Made by a program: the position numbers and the translations under genes. The notes below the pieces were generated by a model. That model worked only from the letters and a program-made list of their open reading frames with translations, searched no databases and was not told the DNA's origin. Below, piece by piece: positions 29,667 through 39,728 of a stretch of DNA of 64,000 bases; the stretch's first letter is position 1; each line of letters starts with the position of its first letter. The DNA comes from Allokutzneria sp. A3M-2-11 16 (GTDB lineage Bacteria; Actinomycetota; Actinomycetes; Mycobacteriales; Pseudonocardiaceae), in contig NZ_JANAVO010000014.1 of NCBI RefSeq assembly GCF_024213555.1, positions 62,001 through 126,000 of the forward strand, given 5' to 3'.

Positions 29667-32600
29667 ATGTCCGGAGACGACGGCATCGGCGCCGACGTGC
29701 TCGCCGAGCTGCGTGCGGCGGTCGAGGCGGTTCCCGCCGTGGAGACCGCGATCCCGTTGCTGCGCCACGAGGCCAAGCTCGACCGAGCCCGGCACCTCGG
29801 GGACACCGAACGCCAGGAGTCGGCGGGCCCCAAGGCGGACGTCGAGAACTCGACCGTGCTCGCCGAGGCGTTCGGCGGCGAACTGGTGCTGGAGCCCGGA
29901 TATCCCACCACGCTCCAGGAAGCGCTGCGGCTCGCGGCGGAACTGGCTCCGGAGAAGGGAACCCGCTACGTCTCCGCGGACGGCAGCGAGGTCTTCCAGA
30001 GCTACCCCCAGCTGCTCAGCGACGCGCAGAGCGTCCTCAGTGGACTCCGCGAGACCGGCATCCAGCCCGGCGAATCGGTGCTGTTCCAGTTCGCCAGCAA
30101 CAAGAACTTCGTCACCGCGTTCTGGGCCTGCGTGCTGGGCGGCTACCTCCCGACCCCGGTCGGCGCCGCGCCCGGCTACGACAGGGACAACGCGGTGACG
30201 CAGAAGCTCCGCAACGCGTGGGAGCTGCTGGGCAAGCCGTTGATCCTCACCGACGAGCGACTCGCCGACGCCGTGCGCAAGCTGCCATCGCTGTGGGGTG
30301 TCGAGGACGTTCGCGTTGCGGCGGTTGAAGAACTGGCCGGTGCCGAGGACACCGACTGGTTCCCCGCCACCCCGGACAGCCCCGTCGTGCACCTGCTCAC
30401 CTCCGGCAGCACCGGTGTGCCCAAGTGCGTCCGGCACCCCAGCCGCACAATTCTGGCCCGTACCAAGGCAACCGCGCTGGCCAACGGCTTCGACGAGAAC
30501 GACGTCGCGCTGAACTGGATGCCGTTGGACCACGTGGGCGGCATCGTCATGTACAACGTGCGTGACGTGATCCTGCGTTGCCAGCACGTCAACGCCGAGA
30601 TCGAGGCGTTCCTCTCCGAGCCGTTGCGCTGGCTGGACTGGACCGATCGCTACGGCGCCACCAACACATGGGCGCCGAACTTCGCGTTCGCGCTCGTCAA
30701 CGAGCAGGCCGCGGCGATGAAGGGCCGCACGTGGGACCTGAGCACGTTGCGCCACATCTGCAATGCCGGTGAGGCCGTGGTCAGCCGCACCGCGGAGCGC
30801 TTCATCGAACTGCTCCGGCCGCACGGGCTGCCCAACGGCGCCATGCGGCCGTGCTGGGGGATGTCGGAGACCAGCTCCGGCGTCACCTACTCCACGATGC
30901 CCGCCGACGACCCCGTCGAGGGACGACTGTGGGTGGACAAGGACTCGCTCGCCGGGCCGCTGCGCCTGCTGGACGCCGGTGACCCGGAGGCGATCACCTT
31001 CACCGAGGTCGGCCCACCGATTCCCGGGGTGCGCCTGCGGATCGTCGACCACGAGAACATCGTGGTGCCGGAGGACCAGGTCGGCCGACTCCAGATCACC
31101 GGCCCGACGATCATGAACGGCTACTTCCGCAACGACGAGGCCAACGCCGAGGCGTTCACCGAGGACGGCTGGTTCAACACCGGCGACCTGGCGTTCCTGC
31201 ACGAGGGCCGGTTGACGATCACCGGTCGCGAGAAGGACCTGATCATCATCCAGGGCGCCAACTACCTGAACTACGACCTTGAGTCCATTGTGGAGCAGGT
31301 AGACGGCACCGAGGTCACTTACGTCGCCGTGTGCGGATATTCGGGTGCCGGCAACGACACCGACAAGCTCGTGGTGTTCTTCGTCCCCACCGACGACGAC
31401 GTGCACACCACGATCGCGGCGGTGAAAGCCCGGCTGGCCCAGGAGATCGGGCTCCAGCCGGACCTCGTGATCCCGGTGGAGCGCGAGCGCTTCCCCAAGA
31501 CCAACAGCGGCAAGATCCAGCGCAACCAGCTCGTCACCGACCTCGACAACGGGGCGTTCGACGAGTGGCTGCGAGAACTGGAAATCGCCGAAGAGTCCGA
31601 ATCCACACTGCCCGCGTGGTTCTTCGAGCGCACCTGGATTTCATCTGCCAGCCAGGTCGCAGGAGCGCTTCCCCCGGGCCCGTGGCTGGTCTTCGACGCG
31701 GACGGCCTGGCGGTGCGGCTCGCGGCGCACCCCGATGTGCCGGAGCTGATCGTCGTCGCCGAGGGCGAGGACTACGTCCAGGTGCTCGGTGAGCGGCGGG
31801 TCGGCGCGGTGCTGCACGGCTGGAGCCTCACCGACAACGACCTGGAGTCCGGTGCGCTGTCCGTCGCCGGGGTGCTCAGAACCCTTGCTGCCCAAGGAAG
31901 TCAGGCTTCCCTGCTGGTGCTGACCGGGAACGGTCTGTGGGCGCGGTCGGGCGACGGGGTCGACGTGCTCAAGTCCACGTTGCCCGGACTCGTCCGGACC
32001 GCCGCCATGGAGCGCGTGCTTCCCTTGGTGCGCCAGGTGGACGTCGACTCGGCGAACTGCGCCGACGCGATCGTCGCGGAGCTTTCCTCGCCGGACGGCG
32101 AAGACCTGGTCGCTTACCGCGATGGAAAGCGTCTCGTCGCGCGGCTGCGCCCGGTCTCGCTCGGCGATGCCGATGAGCAGCCCGCCGCGCTCAAGGCCGG
32201 TGGCCGGTACCTGCTCACCGGTGGGCTCGGCGGCATCGCGTACGAGATCGCCGAGTACCTGCTCGCCGCGTACCAGGCGAAGCTCGTTCTGGTCGGCCGC
32301 AGCGAGGTCGACGAGAACGGTGACGACGAGAAGGCGGAACGCCTCGCCGACCTCAAGATGCTCGGCGAGGTCGAGTACCACGCCGTCGATGTCTCCGACG
32401 CCGACGCGCTGAGGGCCGCACTGTCCACTGTAGAGCTTGATGGTGTGCTGCACCTGGCGGGCGCCGACGTCTCGCACCAGTGGAGCAGCCTGGAAGACCA
32501 CGCGGTCGCGAACGAGACGACCGAGGGCTACCTGGATGCCTACCGCGCCAAGGTGAACGGCACCCTGGCCATCGCGGAACTGCTGCGCGACCGGCCGGAC

Positions 32601-33377
32601 ACCCTGCTGGTGCTGTTCTCCTCGGTCAACGGCGACTTCGGCGGAAGCTCCTTCGCCGCGTACTCCTCGGCCAACAGCTTCCTCAACGGTTTCGCCGACC
32701 ACTGGGGCCGCGAGCTCGGCCGCCCGGTGCACTGCCTGGCGTGGAGCATGTGGACCGGCATCGGGATGAACCAGGGCAGCCCCGCGGCGGCGGCCGCCTC
32801 GCGCGGATTCCGTTCCATCAGCGGGGCGCAGGGCCTGGCGTCGTTCCTCACCGCGCTGTCGCTGGACCGCGTGCACCTGCTCATCGGGCTCGACGGCCGC
32901 AACGAGCACATCGTTCGCGTGCTCGATCCCGGAGAGCTTCGTGCCGCCGAGGTGATCGTCGCCTACACCGGGACTGCGGGGGCGCAGGACGTGCGCGCGG
33001 CGGTTTCCGCTGTGGCGCGCGGAGTTCCGGTGCCCGTGCGCTACCTGGCGGTGCCGGATTTCCCGGTCGGCGCGGACGGTTCGATCGACGCTGAGCAGCT
33101 GCTGGCCGACGCCGTCGCGGAGCTCGCGCGGGGCGGAAGGCGTTACGTCGCACCGGCTACGGACCTCGAACGGAAGCTCGCAGTGCTGTGGCGGGAAGTT
33201 CTCGGCAGCGGTGAGGTCGGGCGCGAGGACCGCTTCTTCGACCTCGGCGGCAGCTCGTTGCGCGCGGCGCAGCTGGTGGCGCGCATCAACGGGACGGTGT
33301 CCTCGCGGATGTCCGTGCACCACCTCTACGAGCACCCCACCATCGGCCAGCTCGCCGAGCTGCTGGAACAGAGCTAG
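29667..33377 (+). CDS. Free-standing acyl/amino-acid ligase - ketoreductase - carrier protein
   Basis: 1236 residues after a clear AGGAGG. The N-terminal two thirds is an AMP-forming ligase with [10 protein letters not shown] and the run [12 protein letters not shown]. To my recollection this resembles the starter ligase of bacillaene-type PksJ proteins more than an amino-acid A domain. A PKS-type KR follows, with the TGGLGGIA dinucleotide motif, a Lys (YRAKVNGTL), Ser ([13 protein letters not shown]) and Tyr (AAYSSANSF); the active site looks complete. A T domain ends the protein ([11 protein letters not shown]). There is no KS, C or TE. In the PksJ family the ligase loads an alpha-hydroxy or alpha-keto acid and the KR can reduce an alpha-keto group. 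By inference this protein makes a carrier-bound alpha-hydroxy acyl unit, as chain starter or for delivery to an A-less module. Confidence 0.85.
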   Translation: MSGDDGIGADVLAELRAAVEAVPAVETAIPLLRHEAKLDRARHLGDTERQESAGPKADVENSTVLAEAFGGELVLEPGYPTTLQEALRLAAELAPEKGTRYVSADGSEVFQSYPQLLSDAQSVLSGLRETGIQPGESVLFQFASNKNFVTAFWACVLGGYLPTPVGAAPGYDRDNAVTQKLRNAWELLGKPLILTDERLADAVRKLPSLWGVEDVRVAAVEELAGAEDTDWFPATPDSPVVHLLTSGSTGVPKCVRHPSRTILARTKATALANGFDENDVALNWMPLDHVGGIVMYNVRDVILRCQHVNAEIEAFLSEPLRWLDWTDRYGATNTWAPNFAFALVNEQAAAMKGRTWDLSTLRHICNAGEAVVSRTAERFIELLRPHGLPNGAMRPCWGMSETSSGVTYSTMPADDPVEGRLWVDKDSLAGPLRLLDAGDPEAITFTEVGPPIPGVRLRIVDHENIVVPEDQVGRLQITGPTIMNGYFRNDEANAEAFTEDGWFNTGDLAFLHEGRLTITGREKDLIIIQGANYLNYDLESIVEQVDGTEVTYVAVCGYSGAGNDTDKLVVFFVPTDDDVHTTIAAVKARLAQEIGLQPDLVIPVERERFPKTNSGKIQRNQLVTDLDNGAFDEWLRELEIAEESESTLPAWFFERTWISSASQVAGALPPGPWLVFDADGLAVRLAAHPDVPELIVVAEGEDYVQVLGERRVGAVLHGWSLTDNDLESGALSVAGVLRTLAAQGSQASLLVLTGNGLWARSGDGVDVLKSTLPGLVRTAAMERVLPLVRQVDVDSANCADAIVAELSSPDGEDLVAYRDGKRLVARLRPVSLGDADEQPAALKAGGRYLLTGGLGGIAYEIAEYLLAAYQAKLVLVGRSEVDENGDDEKAERLADLKMLGEVEYHAVDVSDADALRAALSTVELDGVLHLAGADVSHQWSSLEDHAVANETTEGYLDAYRAKVNGTLAIAELLRDRPDTLLVLFSSVNGDFGGSSFAAYSSANSFLNGFADHWGRELGRPVHCLAWSMWTGIGMNQGSPAAAAASRGFRSISGAQGLASFLTALSLDRVHLLIGLDGRNEHIVRVLDPGELRAAEVIVAYTGTAGAQDVRAAVSAVARGVPVPVRYLAVPDFPVGADGSIDAEQLLADAVAELARGGRRYVAPATDLERKLAVLWREVLGSGEVGREDRFFDLGGSSLRAAQLVARINGTVSSRMSVHHLYEHPTIGQLAELLEQS

Positions 33378-33391
33378 AAAGGAAAACAGCC

Positions 33392-33607
33392 ATGACGAAT
33401 CCCTTCGAGGACCCCGAGGGCACCTACCTCGTGCTGGTCAACGACGAGGGCCAGCACTCGCTGTGGCCGTCCTTCGTGGAGGTTCCGGCGGGCTGGACCG
33501 TCGCGCACGACAAGGACTCCCGGCAGGCGTGCCTGGACTACATCGAGCAGAACTGGACCGACATGCGACCGCGCAGCCTCGCGGCCGCGATGGACGCCAA
33601 GAGCTGA
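33392..33607 (+). CDS. MbtH-family NRPS chaperone
   Basis: 71 residues with the family signature spread through it: [18 protein letters not shown], then [17 protein letters not shown] near the end. MbtH proteins bind A domains and are needed for folding or activity of many of them, so this one probably serves the A domains of the two synthetases and perhaps the free-standing A-T-TE protein. It starts 14 bases after the preceding stop behind AAAGGAAAA and is followed at 16 bases by the exporter genes. Confidence 0.97.
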   Translation: MTNPFEDPEGTYLVLVNDEGQHSLWPSFVEVPAGWTVAHDKDSRQACLDYIEQNWTDMRPRSLAAAMDAKS

Positions 33608-33623
33608 GGACGGGACCACACCG

Positions 33624-34595
33624 ATGACGATGGGGATCCAGGTCGAGCGCCTGGAGAAGCACTACGGCGACCACAAGGCCGTCAACGGTGTCGACCTCGA
33701 AGTTCCCGTCGGCACGGTGCTCGGCCTGCTCGGTCCGAACGGGGCTGGCAAGACCACCACGGTTCGCATGCTGGCCACGTTGATCCCGCCGTCCGGCGGG
33801 CGGGCCAGGGTGTGCGGCTACGACGTTGCCACGCAACCGCAACAGGTCCGCCAGCTGATCGGGCTCACCGGCCAGTACGCCGCGGTCGACCAGGACATCT
33901 CCGGCCGCGACAACCTGTACCTGATCGCCCGGCTGCTGGACCTGCCGAAGAAGCGGGCGTGGGCGCGGGTCGACGAGCTGCTGGAGCGCTTCGACCTGGT
34001 CGAGGCGGGCGGCAAGCTGGCGAGGGAGTACTCCGGCGGCATGCGCAGGCGGCTGGACCTGGCCGCGAGCCTGATCGGCAACCCGAGGGTGATCTACCTC
34101 GACGAGCCGACCACGGGCCTGGACCCGCGCAGCCGCAACGCTTTGTGGGACGTGGTCCGCGACCTGGTCGCCGAGGGCTCCACCGTGCTGCTCACCACGC
34201 AGTACATGGAGGAAGCCGAGGCGCTGGCGGACTCCGTGGTGGTGATGGACCAGGGGATGGTCATCGCCAAGGGCACCGCGGCGGAGCTGCGCGCCAGGGT
34301 CGGCGGTCAGACCCTGCGCGTGAAACCCATGCGCCCACAGGATTTGATGGCGGTGGCCACCACGCTGGCCCGCGCCCGGCTCGCCGGTCATGTCGACCAC
34401 GAGGCGGGTCTGGTGCAGCTGCCCATCTCCGGCCCGAACGACCTGACCATCGCCGTGCGGGCGATCGCGGGCTCCGGCCTCGCCGTCTCCGGTATCGACA
34501 CCAGCATCCCGAGCCTCGACGAGGTGTTCCTCACCCTGACCCAGAAGCAGCGCGGCGGGGTGGAGGACACGATCCAGTTCTGGAGGATCGAATGA
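33624..34595 (+). CDS. ABC transporter ATPase, DrrA type (peptide export)
   Basis: 323 residues. Walker A is GPNGAGKT (37-44), the signature is YSGGMRRRLDLA, Walker B is VIYLDEPTTGLDP, and the C-terminal extension is the kind found in DrrA/NodI-type drug export ATPases. It pairs with the membrane protein encoded by the next gene, whose ATG overlaps this stop (ATGA). The likely role is export of, and self-protection against, the peptide product. A second in-frame ATG lies two codons downstream. Confidence 0.93.
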   Translation: MTMGIQVERLEKHYGDHKAVNGVDLEVPVGTVLGLLGPNGAGKTTTVRMLATLIPPSGGRARVCGYDVATQPQQVRQLIGLTGQYAAVDQDISGRDNLYLIARLLDLPKKRAWARVDELLERFDLVEAGGKLAREYSGGMRRRLDLAASLIGNPRVIYLDEPTTGLDPRSRNALWDVVRDLVAEGSTVLLTTQYMEEAEALADSVVVMDQGMVIAKGTAAELRARVGGQTLRVKPMRPQDLMAVATTLARARLAGHVDHEAGLVQLPISGPNDLTIAVRAIAGSGLAVSGIDTSIPSLDEVFLTLTQKQRGGVEDTIQFWRIE

Positions 34596-35467
34596 GCACC
34601 GCGACCAGTGCTCCCAGCCCTGCGGGCCCCCAGGGACCGGGCAGCTCGCCGCGGCTGCGCCCGGTGACCGTGCCGCCGCCGCTGCCCCCGCTCTCCCCGC
34701 GGGTCGGCCTGCGAGCCACCGCACGGCACTCCTTCGCCATCGCGCGGCGGAACCTGTTGCAGGTCCGCAATGATCCGGGTCAGCTGCTGGACTCCACGCT
34801 GATGCCGATGATCTTCACCCTGATCTTCCTCTACGTCTTCGGCGGGGCGATCTGGGGCGGCCGCGAGGGCGACTACAAGCAGTTCCTGTTGCCCGGCATC
34901 ATGGTGCAGACCATCATGTTCGCCTCGCGCGCCACGGGTTTCACGCTCTCGATGGACTTCGGCTCCGGGGTGATGGACCGGTTCCGGGCGCTGCCGATCG
35001 CGCGCTCGGCCGTGCTCTCCGGCCGGATCATCGCCGACGTGTGCCGCCTGCTGCTCGGTCAGGTGGTGATGCTGACCTTCGCGCTGGTCATCGGTTTCTC
35101 GGTGAAGACCGGTGTGCTGCAAGCGATCGCCGCCGTCGGCGTGGTGCTGCTCTACGGCACCGCCCTGGCCTGGGTGTCGGCGTTCATCGGCCTGATGGTC
35201 AAGAGCCCCAACACCGTGCAGGCCGTCGGCTTCCTGTGGATGATCCCGTTGCAGTTCGGCAGTTCCATGCTGGTGCCCACGGAGACCATGACGCCGTGGC
35301 TGCGCGCGTTCGCCGAGGCCAACCCGACCACCCTGGTCACCGACGCGTGCCGCAACCTGCTCATCGGCGGGCCGGTCGCCGGACCGCTCGCCGGCAGCCT
35401 GGCGTGGTGCCTCGGGCTGATGCTGATCGCCGTCCCGCTTTCGATCCGTCAATATCGCAGGCGCTGA
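34592..35467 (+). CDS. ABC-2 type exporter membrane subunit, DrrB type
   Basis: 291 residues. A Pro-rich cytoplasmic N-terminus of about 45 residues is followed by about six hydrophobic segments: FTLIFLYVFGGAI, the LLPGIMVQTIMF region, VVMLTFALVIGFSV, AAVGVVLLYGTALAWV, the VGFLWMIPLQFGSSM region, and a final LGLMLIAVPLSI. The layout matches ABC-2 family permeases of the DrrB group. Its start overlaps the ATPase gene by 4 bases, so the two should be translationally coupled. Confidence 0.92.
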   Translation: MSTATSAPSPAGPQGPGSSPRLRPVTVPPPLPPLSPRVGLRATARHSFAIARRNLLQVRNDPGQLLDSTLMPMIFTLIFLYVFGGAIWGGREGDYKQFLLPGIMVQTIMFASRATGFTLSMDFGSGVMDRFRALPIARSAVLSGRIIADVCRLLLGQVVMLTFALVIGFSVKTGVLQAIAAVGVVLLYGTALAWVSAFIGLMVKSPNTVQAVGFLWMIPLQFGSSMLVPTETMTPWLRAFAEANPTTLVTDACRNLLIGGPVAGPLAGSLAWCLGLMLIAVPLSIRQYRRR

Positions 35468-35478
35468 TCCGGCAGCGG

Positions 35479-35508
35479 TTGAACGGTGGCGATAACGCCG
35501 ACGATAAC
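35479..35508 (+). promoter_or_regulatory. Possible promoter for the A-T-TE to AsnO-like gene block
   Basis: The 105-base gap after the permease is unusually AT-rich for this genome. TTGAAC (35479-35484) and GATAAC (35503-35508) are 18 bases apart, followed by an A-rich run. The same arrangement, TTGCGC-18-GATAAC with an A-rich run, occurs before the halogenase gene. The sigma factor is unknown; the assignment rests on this similarity only. Confidence 0.4.
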
Positions 35509-35572
35509 GAGAAAAAATATCAGGCGGATACGTTTCCCATGAGGCCATACCTGATTCGAGCGGAGGGACCTC

Positions 35573-38500
35573 ATGGGAGCCCGGGACTTCTGGCAGAGCG
35601 TGCTCGGGGCAGCCGGGTTCACCGCGCTTCCCCGCTGGACAGCGCTCGTCGACGCGCCCGCCGGGATCGCGGAGCACGAGGTCGCGCTCACCGCGCCGCC
35701 GTCCCCGGCGCAGCTGCTTGCCGCGCACGCCAAGGTGATCAGCGCGCTGAGCGGTGAGTCCGAGGTCCTGACCGGTTACGTCCCCAGTGGACACATCGGA
35801 GCACCCCTGCCCTGCGCGATCGCGGTCGGCGGCACGTGGCCCGAGTTGGTCGCCCAGGCGGACAAGGCCGCCAAGGACGTCGCGGCGCACGCGGCGGAGC
35901 CGTTCACCGGTGACGCCTTCGAAGTGGTGCTCGGCGAGAGCGCTGAGCTGCCGGAGAACGTCGTCCTGTGGGTGTCCGAAAAGGACGGTCAGCTGCGACT
36001 CCGCTACCGCACAGAGGCTTTCGACGCCGACCACGTCGCCCGGATCGCCGGGTACTACCGCACCGCGCTGGACCTGCCCGAAGCCGTGAGCCTGCTTTCC
36101 CACGAGGAGCTGGACTTCCAGTTCGACGGTCTCGCCGGGCCGGAGCGCGAGCTGCCCGACCGCCGTTTCCACGAGCTCTTCGAGGACCGCGTCCGCCAGC
36201 ACCCCGACACGATCGCCGCGGTGCACGGTGACCGCAGCTGGACCTACGCCGAACTGAACGGCCGCGCCAACCGCATCGGCCGAGCCCTGCGCGCGCGCGG
36301 ACTGACCTCGCAGGACGTCGTCGCCGTTGTCACCGAACGGAACCTGGACTGGCTGGCCTCGGTCCTGGCGATCTTCAAGGCGGGCGGCGGGTACCTCCCG
36401 ATCGAGCCGCACTTCCCGTCCGACCGCATCGCGAAGACCTTGACCAGGGCCGGGTGCACGTTCGTGCTCACCGAGCGGGGGAGCACCGCAACCCTCGACG
36501 GCGCAACGGAAAACAAGATCTACCTCGACGAGGTCTACGCCGAGGACCACGACGACAGCGACCTCGGTATCGCGGTCGGCGAGGACGACCTCGCCTACAT
36601 CTACTTCACCTCGGGTTCCACCGGCGAACCCAAGGGCGCCATGTGCGAACACGCGGGCATGCTCAACCACCTCTACGCCAAGATCGACGACCTCGGGATC
36701 ACCGAGGGCAGCGTCGTCGCGCAGATCGCGCCGCAGTGCTTCGACATCTCCTTGTGGCAGCTGGTTTCCGCGCTCCTCGTCGGCGGTCGCACGGTGCTCG
36801 TCGAGCAGGAGGCGATCCTGGACGTCGAGCGCTTCGTGCGCCTGGTCTCCAACGGCGTGGACGTCATGCAGGTCGTTCCGTCCTATTTGGAGGTTGTCCT
36901 CTCCCACCTGGAGGAGCACCCCGGCGACCTCGGTCGGCTGCGCTGCGTTTCGGCCACGGGTGAAGCTCTCAAGAAGGAGCTGACCGAGCGCTGGTTCGCC
37001 GCGTTCCCGGGCATCAAGCTGGCCAACGCCTACGGGCTCACCGAGACCTGTGACGACACCAACCACGAGGTGATGGACCGCGCGCCCGAGCGCGAGCGGG
37101 TTCCCTTGGGGCGCGCGGTGAACAACGTGCGCGTGTACGTGGTGGACGACAACCTCAACCCGGTTCCGCTGGGTTCGCCCGGCGAGATCGTCTTCTCCGG
37201 CGTGTGCGTCGGTCGCGGCTACATCAACGACCCGGAGCGCACCGCGGCGGCCTTCCTCACCGACCCGCACCGGGAAGGGGAGCGACTCTACCGCTCCGGT
37301 GACTTCGGCCGCTGGCTGCCCGAGGGCAAGCTGGAGTTCCTGGGGCGCCGCGACGCGCAGGTCAAGATCCGCGGTTTCCGCATCGAGATCGGCGAGATCG
37401 AGAACCGCCTGCTGGGCGTCGCCGGGGTGCGGGACGCGGCGGTCGTCGTCGCCGAGTGGCCCGATCGCGGCAAGACCCTGGTGGCCTACTACTCCACCTC
37501 CGAGAACTCCACAGCGCTTTCCGCGGACGAGCTGCGCGAGCACCTCGCCGCCGAGCTGCCGGAGTACATGGTGCCCAGCCACTTCCACTCGCTGGAGTCG
37601 TTGCCGCTGACCGGAAACGGCAAGATCGACAAGAAGAAGCTGACCGCCGCCGCGTCGGAGCTGAAGGTCGACGACATCGTCGAGGCGCCGCAGAGCCCTA
37701 CCGAGCTGCGGATCGCCGCGGCGTGGGCCGACGTCCTCGGCGTCGCACCGGAGAAGGTCGGCCGGGGCAGTCACTTCTTCAACTCCGGCGGCACTTCGCT
37801 GTCCGCGGTGCGCCTGGTGGTCAAGCTGGAGCGCGCGGTCTCGCTCAAGGAGCTGACCCGGACGCCGGTGCTCGCCGACCTGGCCGCGTTCATCGACGGC
37901 AAGCGGCAGGAGAGCACCGGCCTGCTCCAACCACTGTCCACTGTGGATGGAGCGGCTACCACACTGATCTGCTTCCCCTACGCGGGCGGCAACGCGGTGA
38001 ACTTCCAGCCGCTGGCCACCGCGCTGGCGGGCAGCGGGATCGCCGTGCACGCCGTCGAGCTGCCCGGCCACGACCTCTCCGCGCAGCGCGAGCCCTTCGC
38101 CGAGGCCGACCAGGTCGCCAAGGCCGTCGTCGCCGAGATCGCCCAGCGCGGGATCGGCCCGGTGCTGCTGTGGGGCCACTCCTCCGGAGCCGCGCTCGCG
38201 GTGCTCACCGCGCGCCTGCTGGAGGAGCAGAACCACGACGTGCGCCAGGTTTTCGTTGGCGCGCAACTGGTTGGCGAGATCGGCGACCGCGAGAGCTTCA
38301 CCGCGACGATCACCGCGCTGAGCGACCTGGAGATCACCGCGCGGCTCAGCGGCGACAGCGCCTACACCGAGCTCGGCGGCCTCGACACCGAGCGCGCCGC
38401 ACTGGTCGGCGCCGCCTACCGGCACGACGTCGTTGTGGCGAACCGGTTCTTCGTCGCCGCACACGAGGAGAGCACGAAGCTGGCAACGCCGCTCACCGTC

Positions 38501-38695
38501 GTGGTCGCCGCCGACGACAAGGCGACCGAGGGCCACGGGCGCGAGAGCGGGAAGTGGCCGCTGCTGGCCGAGAACGTCGAAGTGCGCGAGCTGGCGGAGG
38601 GCGGGCACTACTTCCCGCGCACCCGACCGGCGGAGACCGCGGCCGTGATCAAGGCCGTAAACGAGTTGTGCAGCAACGGGAAGGGACGACTGTAA
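35573..38695 (+). CDS. Free-standing NRPS protein: C-domain remnant, A, T, thioesterase
   Basis: 1040 residues. Residues 1-190 resemble the C-terminal half of a condensation domain but have no HHxxxDG. The A domain has FTSGSTGEPKG, NAYGLTETCDDT and NGKIDKKKL, with code DIWQSTADDK, which I cannot assign. The T domain is unusual: FFNSGGTSLSAVRL. The last 240 residues are a thioesterase with CFPYAGGNA, GHSSG and GGHYF, more like external type II thioesterases than cyclising TE domains. The next gene, overlapping by one base, is a SyrP-like oxygenase. The organisation matches systems in which an amino acid is loaded on a separate A-T protein, hydroxylated there, and then released or moved to an A-less module. 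Start chosen at ATG 35573 behind GGAGGG. Confidence 0.9.
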   Translation: MGARDFWQSVLGAAGFTALPRWTALVDAPAGIAEHEVALTAPPSPAQLLAAHAKVISALSGESEVLTGYVPSGHIGAPLPCAIAVGGTWPELVAQADKAAKDVAAHAAEPFTGDAFEVVLGESAELPENVVLWVSEKDGQLRLRYRTEAFDADHVARIAGYYRTALDLPEAVSLLSHEELDFQFDGLAGPERELPDRRFHELFEDRVRQHPDTIAAVHGDRSWTYAELNGRANRIGRALRARGLTSQDVVAVVTERNLDWLASVLAIFKAGGGYLPIEPHFPSDRIAKTLTRAGCTFVLTERGSTATLDGATENKIYLDEVYAEDHDDSDLGIAVGEDDLAYIYFTSGSTGEPKGAMCEHAGMLNHLYAKIDDLGITEGSVVAQIAPQCFDISLWQLVSALLVGGRTVLVEQEAILDVERFVRLVSNGVDVMQVVPSYLEVVLSHLEEHPGDLGRLRCVSATGEALKKELTERWFAAFPGIKLANAYGLTETCDDTNHEVMDRAPERERVPLGRAVNNVRVYVVDDNLNPVPLGSPGEIVFSGVCVGRGYINDPERTAAAFLTDPHREGERLYRSGDFGRWLPEGKLEFLGRRDAQVKIRGFRIEIGEIENRLLGVAGVRDAAVVVAEWPDRGKTLVAYYSTSENSTALSADELREHLAAELPEYMVPSHFHSLESLPLTGNGKIDKKKLTAAASELKVDDIVEAPQSPTELRIAAAWADVLGVAPEKVGRGSHFFNSGGTSLSAVRLVVKLERAVSLKELTRTPVLADLAAFIDGKRQESTGLLQPLSTVDGAATTLICFPYAGGNAVNFQPLATALAGSGIAVHAVELPGHDLSAQREPFAEADQVAKAVVAEIAQRGIGPVLLWGHSSGAALAVLTARLLEEQNHDVRQVFVGAQLVGEIGDRESFTATITALSDLEITARLSGDSAYTELGGLDTERAALVGAAYRHDVVVANRFFVAAHEESTKLATPLTVVVAADDKATEGHGRESGKWPLLAENVEVRELAEGGHYFPRTRPAETAAVIKAVNELCSNGKGRL

Positions 38696-39702
38696 TGGTG
38701 TCGCCGATTGACACGGACGCCTTCGCCGGTCTCAACGGCCGCGCGGAGGAGGGCAAGCCCGCCATCGTCGAGGTGAGCGGTGTCGCCGACGCGGCCGAGT
38801 GGGCCGCGCAGAACCGAGGGGCGCTGCACCACGTCGTCGCCCAGCACGGCGCCGTTCTGGTGCGGGGCCTCGGACTTCGCGACGCCGCGGGCGCCGGGGC
38901 GGTGCTCAAGGCGCTGGCCACCGACCTGATGGCCGAGCGCGAGGCGTTCGCGCCGCGGTGGAGCTACGAGGAGGGCGTGTACTCGTCCTCGAAGTGGCCG
39001 CCGAACCAGCCGATGTGCATGCACCACGAGCTCAGCTACGCGCTGGACTTCCCCGGCATGATGCTCTTCGCCTGCCTCAGCGCGCCCACCGACGGCGGTG
39101 CCACCGCAGTGTCGGAGTCCGCGAAGGTGCTCGCCGCGCTGCCCGCGGACCTCGTCGAGCGCTTCGAGCGCGAGGGCTGGCTGCTGACCCGCAGCTACAA
39201 CGACGAGATCGGCGTCCCGTGGTCGGAGGCGTTCGGCACCTCCGACAAGGCCGAGGTCGAGAAGTACTGCGCCGACAACGGGATCACCTTCGAGTGGACC
39301 GCCGACGGCGGCCTGCGCACCACGCAGCGCCGCTCCGCGGTGATCAGCCACCCGGCGCACGGCGAGAAGCTGTGGTTCAACCAGATCGCCTTCCTCAACC
39401 AGTGGACGATGGCCCCCGAGGTGCGCGAGTACCTGGTCGACGTCTACGGCCAGGACGGCCTGCCGTTCAACACCCGCTTCGGCGACGGCGACGAGATCAC
39501 CGAGGACATCGTGCAGGTCATCAACAAGACCTACGACTCGGTGACGCTGCGCGAGCCGTGGCAGGCCGGTGACCTGATGCTGGTCGACAACCTCCGGATG
39601 GCGCACAGCCGGGAGCCCTTCGACGGCCCCCGCGAGGTGCTGGTGGCGATGGGCTACCCGGTCCGGCTCGCCGACTGCTCGCCGACCGCCCCGCTCGCCT
39701 GA
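38695..39702 (+). CDS. Fe(II)/2-oxoglutarate oxygenase, SyrP/TauD type (probable beta-hydroxylase)
   Basis: 335 residues, starting at an ATG that overlaps the A-T-TE stop (TAATG). The iron ligands are visible as H110 and E112 in MHHELSY and H304 in RMAHSREPF; the 2-oxoglutarate-binding arginine is probably R313. The family includes SyrP and the KtzO/KtzP hydroxylases, which hydroxylate the beta carbon of amino acids attached to carrier domains. The tight coupling to the A-T-TE gene suggests that its substrate is the aminoacyl group on that T domain. Free-amino-acid hydroxylation cannot be excluded. Confidence 0.88.
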   Translation: MVSPIDTDAFAGLNGRAEEGKPAIVEVSGVADAAEWAAQNRGALHHVVAQHGAVLVRGLGLRDAAGAGAVLKALATDLMAEREAFAPRWSYEEGVYSSSKWPPNQPMCMHHELSYALDFPGMMLFACLSAPTDGGATAVSESAKVLAALPADLVERFEREGWLLTRSYNDEIGVPWSEAFGTSDKAEVEKYCADNGITFEWTADGGLRTTQRRSAVISHPAHGEKLWFNQIAFLNQWTMAPEVREYLVDVYGQDGLPFNTRFGDGDEITEDIVQVINKTYDSVTLREPWQAGDLMLVDNLRMAHSREPFDGPREVLVAMGYPVRLADCSPTAPLA

Positions 39703-39728
39703 GCCACAGAACCCCTCGGAGAACCCTG

